From Archangium violaceum (GTDB lineage: Bacteria > Myxococcota > Myxococcia > Myxococcales > Myxococcaceae): DNA of 64,000 bases. Below are positions 56,913 through 64,000 of this stretch, piece by piece. The notes beneath the pieces were generated by a model that was not told the DNA's origin, did not search any database, and saw only the letters and a program-made list of their open reading frames with translations. The stretch covers positions 1,949,001 to 2,013,000 of the forward strand of contig NZ_CP069396.1 of NCBI RefSeq assembly GCF_016887565.1, written 5' to 3'. Positions within the stretch are counted from its first letter, which is position 1. Every line of letters begins with the position of its first letter. Made by a program: the position numbers and the translations under genes.

Positions 56913-56966
56913 GGTGTCGGGTACGACACCGCGCGGTGTCGTAGCAGACCCCATCCTCAAGGGGTC
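56913..56966 (+). promoter_or_regulatory. Palindrome array before the hotdog-like gene
   Basis: GGTGTCG-GGTA-CGACACC (56913-56930) overlaps the perfect 20-bp palindrome ACGACACCGC/GCGGTGTCGT (56923-56942), so three alternating GGTGTCG half-sites are spaced 4 bases apart. A second dyad GACCCC-N8-GGGGTC (56947-56966) follows, 19 bp before the ATG at 56986. The arrangement can bind a repressor cooperatively or switch between mRNA hairpins. Confidence 0.6.
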
Positions 56967-56985
56967 TCGATACGAGGGAAGACGC

Positions 56986-58005
56986 ATGGGTCACGCACTC
57001 CACTCCCCCCTGTCCGTCACGCAGTCCTCCAGCTCCGCCCCGGGCACTCCCTGGCGTGGGCGGATGCCCTTCGAGGAAGCGGGAAAGAGGGAACACCCGG
57101 TGCTGTGCGCCTCGGAGCTCTACGGGCGCATCTGCGTGAGGGATCCGTACTTCGCGCTGCGCGAGGTGTCGGTGGTGGGCGAGGGCGAGGTGCTGGCGCG
57201 GGTGCCGGTGGAGCAGGACCCGGGGCAGGAGGCCTCGCCCATCAACGCCGCCGAGGTGGGGCGGCACCTGGCCATCCTCGGCTCGTGTGCGTCGTCGCTG
57301 GTGAACCCGAAGGAGGGGCAGCACTACTACCTGGCGCGGCGCGCGCGGTTGGAGCGGCTGCACGAGGGCCCGCTGCCCCGCGCTACAGGGCTGTTGTGGG
57401 GCGCGGCGCGAGCGGAGTTCAAGGACAAGCGCACCGCCACCGCGAGCACGCTGCTGGCCAGCGGGGAGGGCCAGCCGCTCTTCTCGGTGGAGGTGGACTA
57501 CAACGTGCTGTCGGCGGCGGCCTTCCAGCGTCTCTTCCAGTGCGCGCGCCAGGACATGCGCCGCGAGCCCCGCGAGCGTACGCGGTGCGAGGGCGCGCCG
57601 GCCGACTTCGCCGCCATGCGTCAGAATCCGCACCGTCACCCGCTGCCGTTGCGGGACTTCGTGCGTGACGGCGAGTGCCTGAAGGCCACGCTGGGCCCGG
57701 TGAGCGCGGAGCTGTGCAAGGGCCACTTCGCCATGCACCCGGTGCTGCCGGTGGCGGTGGTGATGAGCGGCCTGTCCGGGATGGCGGGCGCGCTGCTGCG
57801 CCAGCTGTTGGGCAACGCGTCGGTGCGCTACCTGGTGACGCGGGGCGAGGTGCGCGCGGACAGCCTCGCCTACGCCGGGGAGACGGTGACGTTCGGCGCC
57901 CACCTGCACGGGGTGGAGGGGCGCGACCACCACTTCTATTGCTGGGCCTCGGTGGGTGAGCGCCTGGTGGGGGTGATGGAGCTGACGCTCACCTGCCTGG
58001 AGTGA
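56986..58005 (+). CDS. Possible double-hotdog-fold protein, unknown function
   Basis: 339 residues from the ATG at 56986 (GAGGGAAGACGC); the upstream in-frame ATG at 56911 is inside the palindrome array. The chain appears to hold two similar halves with the long-helix-in-a-sheet pattern of hotdog folds: EVGRHLAILGSCASSLVNP in the first half and MSGLSGMAGALLRQLLG in the second, each followed by strands (YVTRGEVRADSLAYAGETVTF; HFYCWASVGERLVGVMELTLT). Hotdog enzymes act on acyl-CoA/ACP; no catalytic residue is recognised, and the first-half AINAAEVGRHLAI resembles FabA-type helices. Ends 3 bp from the TIGR02265 gene. Confidence 0.5.
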   Translation: MGHALHSPLSVTQSSSSAPGTPWRGRMPFEEAGKREHPVLCASELYGRICVRDPYFALREVSVVGEGEVLARVPVEQDPGQEASPINAAEVGRHLAILGSCASSLVNPKEGQHYYLARRARLERLHEGPLPRATGLLWGAARAEFKDKRTATASTLLASGEGQPLFSVEVDYNVLSAAAFQRLFQCARQDMRREPRERTRCEGAPADFAAMRQNPHRHPLPLRDFVRDGECLKATLGPVSAELCKGHFAMHPVLPVAVVMSGLSGMAGALLRQLLGNASVRYLVTRGEVRADSLAYAGETVTFGAHLHGVEGRDHHFYCWASVGERLVGVMELTLTCLE

Positions 58006-58008
58006 CAC

Positions 58009-58590
58009 TCACTCCCAGGTGATTTCGTAGTCCACCGAGTCGATGCCGAGCGTGTTCGCCGTGACGGTGCCCTTGAAGCCGAGGGCCTCCAGCGCGCCCT
58101 CGAAGATGCCCACGTGGTAGGCGGCCGGCTGCATGTCGCCGCGGTAGGCGATGATGCATGCCTTGGGGCCGGCGGGGCGGTGGTCGCGCTGGCCGTACGT
58201 CACCACGGTGCTGAAGGCCACGCGCGTCTGGGCGAAGAGCCGCTGCGGGTCCCCCTTGCCGAGGATGCCGAAGACGACCTGGCCCGGGCCGCTGGAGAAG
58301 CGGCCCACGCACGCACGGCCGCAGGCGTTGAAGACCGCGTCCTGGGCGCCCAGCTTGTTCTCCAATGCGTCCGCCGCGGCGTAGAGCAGCGTGAGGTAGT
58401 CCGAGGCGGGGTAGGTGCGCAGGTCGCTCATGTCCCTGGCCAGCGTGCCGGAGCGGACCTGACGCAACGCGTCCGCGCCTGCCTGCTTCTCGACGAGATC
58501 GAACACCACCCGGAAGAAGAGACCGCGTACCGCGTCGGTGGGCTTGGTGACGGCGATGCGAGCGGCGAGCTCGTTCTTGTTGGATGGCAT
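58009..58590 (-). CDS. TIGR02265/DUF2378 family protein (Myxococcus paralogous family)
   Basis: 193 residues from the ATG at 58590. This ~190-residue family was defined as a paralogous family in Myxococcus xanthus: AVRGLFFRVVFDLVEKQAG near the start, RDMSDLRTYPASDYLTLLYAAADALE in the middle and the final YHVGIFEGALEALGFKG...DSVDYEITWE end with Asp/Glu-Tyr pattern. The fold suggests a heme-NO-binding-like (HNOB/4-vinyl reductase) or ligand-binding protein. Its presence is the best taxonomic marker in the window. Function unknown. It is convergent with the hotdog-like gene and divergent from the tyrosine catabolic genes. Confidence 0.85.
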   Translation of the reverse strand: MPSNKNELAARIAVTKPTDAVRGLFFRVVFDLVEKQAGADALRQVRSGTLARDMSDLRTYPASDYLTLLYAAADALENKLGAQDAVFNACGRACVGRFSSGPGQVVFGILGKGDPQRLFAQTRVAFSTVVTYGQRDHRPAGPKACIIAYRGDMQPAAYHVGIFEGALEALGFKGTVTANTLGIDSVDYEITWE

Positions 58591-58831
58591 GGGTTTGGTC
58601 CTACCCCGGGGAGAGTCGGAGGCACCCAAGCTTAACGCTCCGTCGCATTTCGTCGAGAAATTGGGACGCCAGGTAGGGGTTGTTCTTCCCAACCTATACC
58701 TCGGGTGCGAGGCGTGGATGACGCGATGCGCAGGAAGCCCGTGCTTGACACCCTGGCCCCGGTACGGAAAAGCCCGGGGCGAAGGCGCCGGCCCGCCTGC
58801 TCATTCCCCCTGGCCGCCTGGAGTCCGACGC

Positions 58832-59809
58832 GTGAAGCTCGCCACCCTGAACGACGGAACCCGCGATGGACGGCTCATCGTCGTCAAGCGGGACAACTCG
58901 GCCTACGCGCTCGCCACCAACGTGGCCCTCACGCTCCAGGCCGCGCTCGACAAGTGGGACGAGCTGGAGCCCAGGCTGCGCGCGCTGGCCGAGGAGCTCG
59001 AGGCCGACCGCGTGCAGAGCCGCCCCGTCGATGTCCGCGCCCTGCTCTCCCCGTTGCCGCGTGCCTACGAGTGGGTGGACGGCAGTGCCTACCTCAACCA
59101 CGTCATCCTCGTGCGCAAGGCGCGCAACGCCGAGCCTCCGGCCACGATGAAGACGGATCCGCTCGTCTACCAGGGCGGCTCCGGTACCTTCCTCGCGCCG
59201 ACGCAGGACCTGCCCCTGGTGGACGAGGCGTGGGGCATGGACTTCGAGTCCGAGGTGGCCGTCATCCTCGGCGACGTGCCGCTGGGGACGAAGGCCGAGG
59301 ACGCGGCGAAGTACGTGAAGCTGGTGATGCTGTGCAACGACGTCACCCTGCGCAACCTCATCCCCAATGAGCTGGCCAAGGGCTTCGGCTTCTTCCAGGG
59401 CAAGCCCTCCAGCGCCTTCAGCCCCTTCGCGCTCACCCCGGACGAGCTCGGCGCCGCGTGGAAGGACGGCCGCGTCCACCTGCGCCTGCGCTCCATCCTC
59501 AACGGTCAGGTGGTGGGGGACACGGACGCCGGCCCGGAGATGCACTTCTCCTTCTTCGACCTCATCCAGCACATCGCGAAGACGCGCGCCTTCACCGCTG
59601 GCACCATCCTCGGCAGCGGCACCGTGTCCAACGAGGACCGTGCCCGGGGCATCTCCTGCCTCGCCGAGCGCCGGATGATCGAGACCATCGAGGCCGGTGC
59701 ACCCAGGACGCCCTTCATGAAGGTGGGTGACACCATCGACATCGAGATGTTGGACGCGGAGGGACGCAGCCTCTTCGGGCGTATCTCCCAGAAGGTGGTG
59801 GGCACGTGA
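58832..59809 (+). CDS. Fumarylacetoacetate hydrolase family enzyme
   Basis: 325 residues from a GTG at 58832 (CTGGAGTCC before it). An N-terminal ~80-residue helper domain precedes the FAH fold: ESEVAVILGD with the metal-binding Glu, DVTLRNL(I)PNEL, and GKPSSAFSPFALTPDEL; LGSGTVSN(E) lies near the end. It cleaves fumarylacetoacetate to fumarate and acetoacetate as the last step of tyrosine breakdown. The following two genes (overlap GTGA, and 54-bp gap) give the isomerase and 4-hydroxyphenylpyruvate dioxygenase, so the pathway assignment is strong, although FAH-family hydrolases otherwise vary in substrate. Confidence 0.85.
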   Translation: MKLATLNDGTRDGRLIVVKRDNSAYALATNVALTLQAALDKWDELEPRLRALAEELEADRVQSRPVDVRALLSPLPRAYEWVDGSAYLNHVILVRKARNAEPPATMKTDPLVYQGGSGTFLAPTQDLPLVDEAWGMDFESEVAVILGDVPLGTKAEDAAKYVKLVMLCNDVTLRNLIPNELAKGFGFFQGKPSSAFSPFALTPDELGAAWKDGRVHLRLRSILNGQVVGDTDAGPEMHFSFFDLIQHIAKTRAFTAGTILGSGTVSNEDRARGISCLAERRMIETIEAGAPRTPFMKVGDTIDIEMLDAEGRSLFGRISQKVVGT

Positions 59810-60453
59810 AGCTCTACAGTTACTGGCGTTCGTCGTGTTCGTGGCGGGTGCGTATCGCGCTCGAGCTCAAGGGGCTGTCGTATGAGTACGTGCCCGTGCA
59901 CCTGGTGAAGGACGGGGGCGAGCAGAACAGCGAGTCCTACCGCTCCCTCAACCCCATGCGCACCGTGCCCATGCTGGAGCTCACCGAGGGGGGCCAGGTG
60001 CGCCGGTTGTCCCAGTCCATGGCCATCCTCGAGTACCTGGAGGAGCGCCACGCCTCGCCCGCCCTGCTGCCAGCCGACCCGTATCTCCGGGCTCGCTGCC
60101 GGATGTTGTCGGAGATGGTGAACTCGGGCATCCAGCCGTTGCAGAACCTGGCCGTGCTGCAGCGCATCAAGGGGGAGCTGAAGGGCGATGACAAGGCCTG
60201 GTGTGCCTATTGGATCGACCGGGGGCTGACGGCCTTCCAGGCCTCCGTCCAGGAGACGGCGGGCACGTACTGCCTGGGAGACGCAGTGTCGTTCGCCGAC
60301 ATCTGCCTGGTGCCCCAGCTCTACGGGGCCCGGCGTTTCGGGGTAGACCTCGCGCCCTACGGGCTGCTCACGCGCATCGAAGCGGCGTGCGCCAGCCTTC
60401 CCGCCTTCCAGGCGGCGCACCCGGACCGGCAGCCCGACGCGCAGCCGGCCTGA
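59806..60453 (+). CDS. maiA: Maleylacetoacetate isomerase (zeta-class GST)
   Basis: 215 residues, GTG at 59806 overlapping the FAH stop as GTGA. Zeta GST signature SSCSWRVRIALELKGLSYE with the glutathione-activating SSCS motif, NPMRTVPMLEL (cis-Pro), QSMAILEYLEE, and the C-terminal helical domain with GDAVSFADICLVPQLYGARRF. It isomerises maleylacetoacetate to fumarylacetoacetate with glutathione as cofactor. Length and motif match the family closely. Confidence 0.92.
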   Translation: MKLYSYWRSSCSWRVRIALELKGLSYEYVPVHLVKDGGEQNSESYRSLNPMRTVPMLELTEGGQVRRLSQSMAILEYLEERHASPALLPADPYLRARCRMLSEMVNSGIQPLQNLAVLQRIKGELKGDDKAWCAYWIDRGLTAFQASVQETAGTYCLGDAVSFADICLVPQLYGARRFGVDLAPYGLLTRIEAACASLPAFQAAHPDRQPDAQPA

Positions 60454-60507
60454 GTCGACGACGCATCAACGCAGTCGGAACCCGAAGCACCGGAGGAGTC
60501 GGCACAC

Positions 60508-61671
60508 ATGGCGAAGCTCGAGTCGCTGGGCATCAAGGGGCTGGAGAGCGTCCACTGGTACGTGAACGATCTGGAGCGCAGCCGGCACTTCTACGTGAAC
60601 GGGTTGGACTTCGCGGAGCAGGGCGTGTCCTCGCCGGAGCTGGAGAAGGAGGGCAGGCAGAAGTCCGCCGTCTTCCAGGCGGGCGGCATCGTGCTGGTGG
60701 TGAGCCAACCGGTGGGCGAGGGCGGCCGCGCCTGGCGCTATCTGCGCAAGCACCCGGACGGGGTGGGCACGCTCAACTACCAGGTGGAGGACGTCGAGAA
60801 GACCTACCGCCTGCTGGAGCAGCGCGGCGCCACCTTCATCACCGACATCCAGCGCTTCACCGACGCGCAGGGCGGCAAGCTGGCGATGTTCTCCATCACC
60901 ACGCCCTTCGGTGACACCACCTTCCGCTTCATCCAGCGCGACGGGTACAAGGCCCTCTATCCGGGCTTCATGCAGTACGAGAAGCCGCGCGGCGGCACCA
61001 ACCGCTACGGCTTCACGCACATCGACCACATCACGTCCAACTTCCAGACCATGAGGCCCATGCTCCTGTGGATGGAGCACGTGATGGGCTTCGAGAAGTT
61101 CTGGGAGATTCAATTCCACACCGAGGACGTGGCCGCCAAGCAGAAGCGCGAGCATGGCTCGGGCCTGCGCTCCGAGGTCATCTGGGATCCCGTCAGCCGG
61201 GTGAAGTTCGCCAACAACGAGCCCCTGAAGCCCTTCTTCAAGTCCTCGCAGATCAACATCTTCAACGAGGACCACAAGGGCGATGGCGTGCAGCACCTGG
61301 CCCTGGTGGTGAAGGACATCCTCTCCGCGGTGAAGGAGATGCGCGAGCGGGGTGGCATCTCCTTCATGCCCACCCCGGGCACGTACTACGACGCGCTGCC
61401 CGAGCGCATCCAGCAGCTGGGCATCAAGAAGATCGACGAGGACATCCAGCAGCTGCGCGACCTGGAGGTGCTCGTGGATGGCGCCGGGGAGCACAGCTAC
61501 CTGCTGCAGATCTTCATGAAGGACGCGGCCGCCCTCTACAAGGACCAGAAGGCGGGCCCGTTCTTCTACGAGATCATCCAGCGCAAGGGCGACCAGGGCT
61601 TCGGTGGCGGCAACTTCCGCGCGCTCTTCGAGAGCATCGAGCGCCAGCAGAAGGCGGAAGGGCGGCTCTAG
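60508..61671 (+). CDS. hppD: 4-hydroxyphenylpyruvate dioxygenase
   Basis: 387 residues, ATG with GGAGGAGTCGGCACAC upstream. Two VOC-type barrels; Fe(II) ligands in HIDH (His, first of the second barrel), VQHLA (His) and FYEIIQRKG (Glu). C-terminal GFGGGNFRALFESIERQQ is the usual HPPD end helix. It converts 4-hydroxyphenylpyruvate to homogentisate. The homogentisate 1,2-dioxygenase gene that would connect it to MaiA/FAH is not found within the window, but may lie elsewhere. The product can also feed pigment or quinone routes. Confidence 0.95.
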   Translation: MAKLESLGIKGLESVHWYVNDLERSRHFYVNGLDFAEQGVSSPELEKEGRQKSAVFQAGGIVLVVSQPVGEGGRAWRYLRKHPDGVGTLNYQVEDVEKTYRLLEQRGATFITDIQRFTDAQGGKLAMFSITTPFGDTTFRFIQRDGYKALYPGFMQYEKPRGGTNRYGFTHIDHITSNFQTMRPMLLWMEHVMGFEKFWEIQFHTEDVAAKQKREHGSGLRSEVIWDPVSRVKFANNEPLKPFFKSSQINIFNEDHKGDGVQHLALVVKDILSAVKEMRERGGISFMPTPGTYYDALPERIQQLGIKKIDEDIQQLRDLEVLVDGAGEHSYLLQIFMKDAAALYKDQKAGPFFYEIIQRKGDQGFGGGNFRALFESIERQQKAEGRL

Positions 61672-61682
61672 GCCGCCCTCGG

Positions 61683-61709
61683 CCGGCGGGAGCTCACCGC
61701 TTCCGCCGG
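61683..61709 (+). terminator. Hairpin after the tyrosine catabolic genes
   Basis: CCGGCGG (61683-61689) pairs with CCGCCGG (61703-61709), 12 bp after the hppD stop. Short stem, no T-run. It lies between convergent genes. Confidence 0.45.
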
Positions 61710-61771
61710 TACTCCGTCTCGACCGCCTTGGCCTCCATGGTGGCCATTGGCCGCCAAGGGATCGGCTCGAG

Positions 61772-62341
61772 TCAACGGCGCCGATCCTCGCGCAGCTCCT
61801 TCCGGTCCTCGCGCGTCTCGCGCTGGTCCTGCCGCACCTCCTGCTTGCCGAGCCGCACCAGCTCGACGATGAGCTCGCGCTTGCGCTCGAGCTGCGCCTG
61901 GGACCGGGCGCCCGAGAGCGAGCTCAACTCGCGCGCGATGGTCTTCCGCGCCGTCTGCGAGGCCGCCTCCACGCGCGCGTCCCGGACGTCATCCCGCGTC
62001 TCCGCGCGGCTCTCCCTCCGGTCATCCCGCGCCTCGGCCCTGGCCTGCGCCATCTCGGTGCGGCCCTCGGCCAGCTCGGCCCTCAGCAGCTCGCGCAGCC
62101 GGTCATCCACGGCGGCCAGCTCGGCGTTGTTCCTGCGGGCCCGCGCCGCGTCGAAGCGCGCCAGCACGCGCTCCAGCTCGGCCACGTCCATCCGGTCGTC
62201 CGCGCGCTGGGCGGTGTCCTGGCGCACCTCGTGGCGATCCTGCGCACGTTCGATGCGGTCCCGCTGGGACTGGGCGTGCGCGGAACCGGCGAGGAGGAGG
62301 GAGGCAACGAGCGCGGAGGAGAGGGCGTTCAAGGTCTTCAT
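61772..62341 (-). CDS. Highly charged helical periplasmic protein
   Basis: 189 residues from the ATG at 62341 (GGAGCTTCC before it). Signal peptide with AXA end (LVASLLLAGSAHAQ). The mature chain is ~35% Arg, Glu and Asp, predicted as nearly continuous alpha helix with heptad-like EARDDRRESRAETRDD and RQDQRETREDRKELREDRR stretches. Without hydrophobic core it is a single-helix or coiled-coil type rather than globular. No enzyme motif. Similar Arg/Asp-rich exported proteins of unknown role exist in myxobacteria; a role in metal, phosphate or nucleic acid binding is possible only. Confidence 0.6.
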   Translation of the reverse strand: MKTLNALSSALVASLLLAGSAHAQSQRDRIERAQDRHEVRQDTAQRADDRMDVAELERVLARFDAARARRNNAELAAVDDRLRELLRAELAEGRTEMAQARAEARDDRRESRAETRDDVRDARVEAASQTARKTIARELSSLSGARSQAQLERKRELIVELVRLGKQEVRQDQRETREDRKELREDRRR

Positions 62342-62471
62342 GTTGGAAGCTCCAGAGGTTGTCTTCGTGAACACCCATCTGGACGGAGGCGCCGGGCCCT
62401 TATTTCAAATCGGCGCCGTCATACTTCGTCATGAAGCCGCAATGTGCGCGAAACGCGGGGGGTGCACGCCG

Positions 62472-63674
62472 CTACTCGAAGAGGGAGAGCTCTCGGAAGT
62501 CGGCCCGATTCATCAGCCCTTCGCCCACCACGCGCAGGCGCACCTGCGTCACCGCGGGAGCCTCCGGAGCGAGCGGCACGTCGAGGAATCGCTCCATGCC
62601 CAGGCGATTCGTGAGCTGGGCGTTTCGGGCCCTGCGGCGGGTCTCGAGGGTGGCCCGGCCGAGCACTGTCCACTCCTGCCCATCCACGCTCCCCTCCACC
62701 ACCACCGCTTCCGTATGACCGGCACTGGCGAAGCCGCGCACCACTGCCTGGCGCAGCTTCTTCGGGGTCGGCAGCCGCACGCGTAGCTCATTCAGGGGCA
62801 CGGATTTGATCGTCTCCAGCTTCCCATCCGTCAGCGGGCACGTGTCGACGAACGGCTCGCAGGCCGCCCCCCGGCTGACCGGCACGAGCCCTCCGGACGG
62901 CAGCGCCACGGAAGCACTCGCCCACTCGACATAGAAAGACAGGTAGCTGTCGTTCAGGCTCACCATCGGTTTGAAGGTCCAATCGCCATCGATGAAGACG
63001 GACGTCCGCGCCACGGGCGCCGCGAAGTCCTCCAGGATGGAGCGGCTCACGGCCAGCGTCTCCTTCGGGCTCGGGCTCCACCAGAGGATGCCGTCTCCAC
63101 TGCGCAACTCCAGCCAGAGCGAGGGCGGACTGGGGTTGGGCTCGGTGTGCCGGGAGCCATCTGTTTCGATGATCGTCCAATCATTGGAGGTGGCCGAGGG
63201 AGGAATCTCCAGGGTGGGAAGGGGTGCACCCAGCGCCAGCATCACCCCGTCCGCCGTGGGCGTGGTGTGGAGGTCCGCTTGCCAGGGGAGGAGCGCGGGC
63301 AGCTCCACGTCGCCTCCGTGGAGGTTGAATCCGAGCCAGCTCTCCGAGCCGTCCTCTTCCTGGCGGTGGAGCCGGAACGCATGCAGGCTGAAGGAGTAAT
63401 CCCTGACTTGGCTCCGGGTCTCCTTCACCAGCAGCTCGAGCGTGTAGCTGCCATCTGGCTCCGTCGTCACCTCGCGGAAGGGCTCGAAGACGGACACGGT
63501 GGGCGTCGAGCCGTCGTAGGCGGTCTTGCGCTCGAACATCAGGGTCGTGCCCGCGAGCGGAGTGCCATCGGCGTGCAGGGCCCGCCCGTACACGAAGAGG
63601 GGATCCTCCGGGTACAGGGTGCCGCAGCCGGTGGCCAGCAGGGACAGGGCCAGGAGGGAAGCACGGGTCTTCAT
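62472..63674 (-). CDS. Lipoprotein with Ig-like and discoidin-like domains, partner of a TonB receptor
   Basis: 400 residues, ATG at 63674, one base after the TonB receptor stop (TGACATG), so co-transcribed. Signal peptide with lipobox LLATGC (Cys17). Residues ~22-110 look like a carboxypeptidase regulatory-like/Ig domain (YGRALHADGTPLAGTTLMFERK, EPDGSYTLELLV); residues ~265-400 resemble an F5/8 type C-like sandwich (VVVEGSVDGQEWTVLGRATL, QVRLRVVGEGLMNRADFRELSLFE). It may be a surface substrate-binding companion of the TonB receptor, as in SusD-like systems, but is not SusD by sequence. Confidence 0.65.
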   Translation of the reverse strand: MKTRASLLALSLLATGCGTLYPEDPLFVYGRALHADGTPLAGTTLMFERKTAYDGSTPTVSVFEPFREVTTEPDGSYTLELLVKETRSQVRDYSFSLHAFRLHRQEEDGSESWLGFNLHGGDVELPALLPWQADLHTTPTADGVMLALGAPLPTLEIPPSATSNDWTIIETDGSRHTEPNPSPPSLWLELRSGDGILWWSPSPKETLAVSRSILEDFAAPVARTSVFIDGDWTFKPMVSLNDSYLSFYVEWASASVALPSGGLVPVSRGAACEPFVDTCPLTDGKLETIKSVPLNELRVRLPTPKKLRQAVVRGFASAGHTEAVVVEGSVDGQEWTVLGRATLETRRRARNAQLTNRLGMERFLDVPLAPEAPAVTQVRLRVVGEGLMNRADFRELSLFE

Positions 63675-63675
63675 G

Positions 63676-64000
63676 TCAGTAGCTCACCTTCACGCCGAGC
63701 AGCGGCAGCACCACCGGCGGCACGTCCATGGGTTTGCGGTCGGCGAACACGTCAGTGCCTGGCCAGTCCTCGGTCGTGTACGTGTAGTCGTACGCGAGCA
63801 CCTCCCGCTGCAGGGAGAGGTTGAGCACGTCGAGGTAGGCGTCCACCACCACCGCGTCCAGCGTCCACGTCTTGGAGATGCGCGCGTCCACGCGGAAGTA
63901 GGGCGGCAGGCGCTCGGCCCGGTCCGGGTCGGTGCGCACCCAATGCTCGACGCCCTCCTCGTCCCGCACCACGTGCATGTTGCGCGAGCTGAGCTCCCCG
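63676..64000 (-). CDS. TonB-dependent receptor, C-terminal part
   Basis: The frame is open to the window edge, giving the last 107 residues of a beta-barrel receptor whose start lies beyond 64000. The end of TonB-dependent receptors is clear: RLPPYFRVDARISKTWTLD, VDAYLDVLNLSLQREVLAYDY, and a C-terminal strand VVLPLLGVKVSY with terminal Tyr. Two short tracts of Asp/Thr make loops. The ligand cannot be told from this part. It is the first known gene of an operon with the lipoprotein at 62472-63674. Confidence 0.8.
   Translation of the reverse strand, partial: GELSSRNMHVVRDEEGVEHWVRTDPDRAERLPPYFRVDARISKTWTLDAVVVDAYLDVLNLSLQREVLAYDYTYTTEDWPGTDVFADRKPMDVPPVVLPLLGVKVSY

Noticed and set aside
58745-58750. 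TTGACA as -35 of a promoter for the tyrosine genes
   Set aside because: A perfect hexamer, but no -10-like sequence at 16-18 bases (AAAAGC there), so no promoter is called.

Overview
The window is very GC-rich DNA, densely coded, with Ser/Thr kinases, many secreted lipoproteins and a member of the Myxococcus paralogous family TIGR02265/DUF2378 (58009-58590). Together these point to a myxobacterium, most likely the Archangium/Cystobacter group; the group is inference. About 50 genes are supported, with no tRNA, rRNA, CRISPR array or intact transposon. Most long reading frames antisense to these genes are shadows of high GC at third codon positions.

Layout. 1-3888: end of a contractile injection system (tail-like) locus, with a gpJ-like baseplate protein carrying a propeller-like tail, a gpI-like protein and membrane-anchored accessory proteins. 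4072-7581: D-2-hydroxyglutarate/D-lactate dehydrogenase and SerA, a functionally coupled pair, around a Uma2 nuclease-like gene. 7699-14468: secreted trypsin-like and S9 peptidases, small lipoproteins, a beta-barrel and a lone GspE N-terminal domain. 14572-24928: LysM-GH19 hydrolase, methyltransferase, a 1661-residue Ser/Thr kinase-histidine kinase hybrid, a sterol-desaturase-family enzyme divergent from a regulator with a perfect operator-like palindrome, and a collagen-like lipoprotein. 24996-34392: secreted PHB depolymerase, lipase, porin, 3-hydroxybutyrate dehydrogenase, MHS-type transporter and another secreted hydrolase, readable as a polyhydroxybutyrate scavenging island.

34526-41429: a six-gene operon of response regulator, histidine kinase and MacA-MacB-TolC-type exporter. 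42671-49252: a six-gene operon CotH - VTC polyphosphate polymerase - OprP-like porin - thymidylate-kinase/27-residue-repeat fusion - DUF4956 - DUF47 (PhoU-like). A second, nearly identical copy of the two-component system lies just beyond it (49452-51547). Two matching bipartite sites, CTGTCACRAAY-N11-AGGTCACGAAS, resembling pho boxes, stand before the CotH operon and before the DUF3616 gene. This operon, its control and the kinase-repeat fusion are the most novel part of the window.

51963-58590: a 14-repeat RCC1 protein, an FG-GAP/CARDB/HYR lipoprotein, a possible hotdog-fold protein behind a palindrome array, and the TIGR02265 protein. 58832-61671: tyrosine catabolism genes (FAH-family hydrolase, maleylacetoacetate isomerase, 4-hydroxyphenylpyruvate dioxygenase) without homogentisate dioxygenase. 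61772-64000: a charged periplasmic protein, and a lipoprotein downstream of a TonB-dependent receptor cut by the window end.
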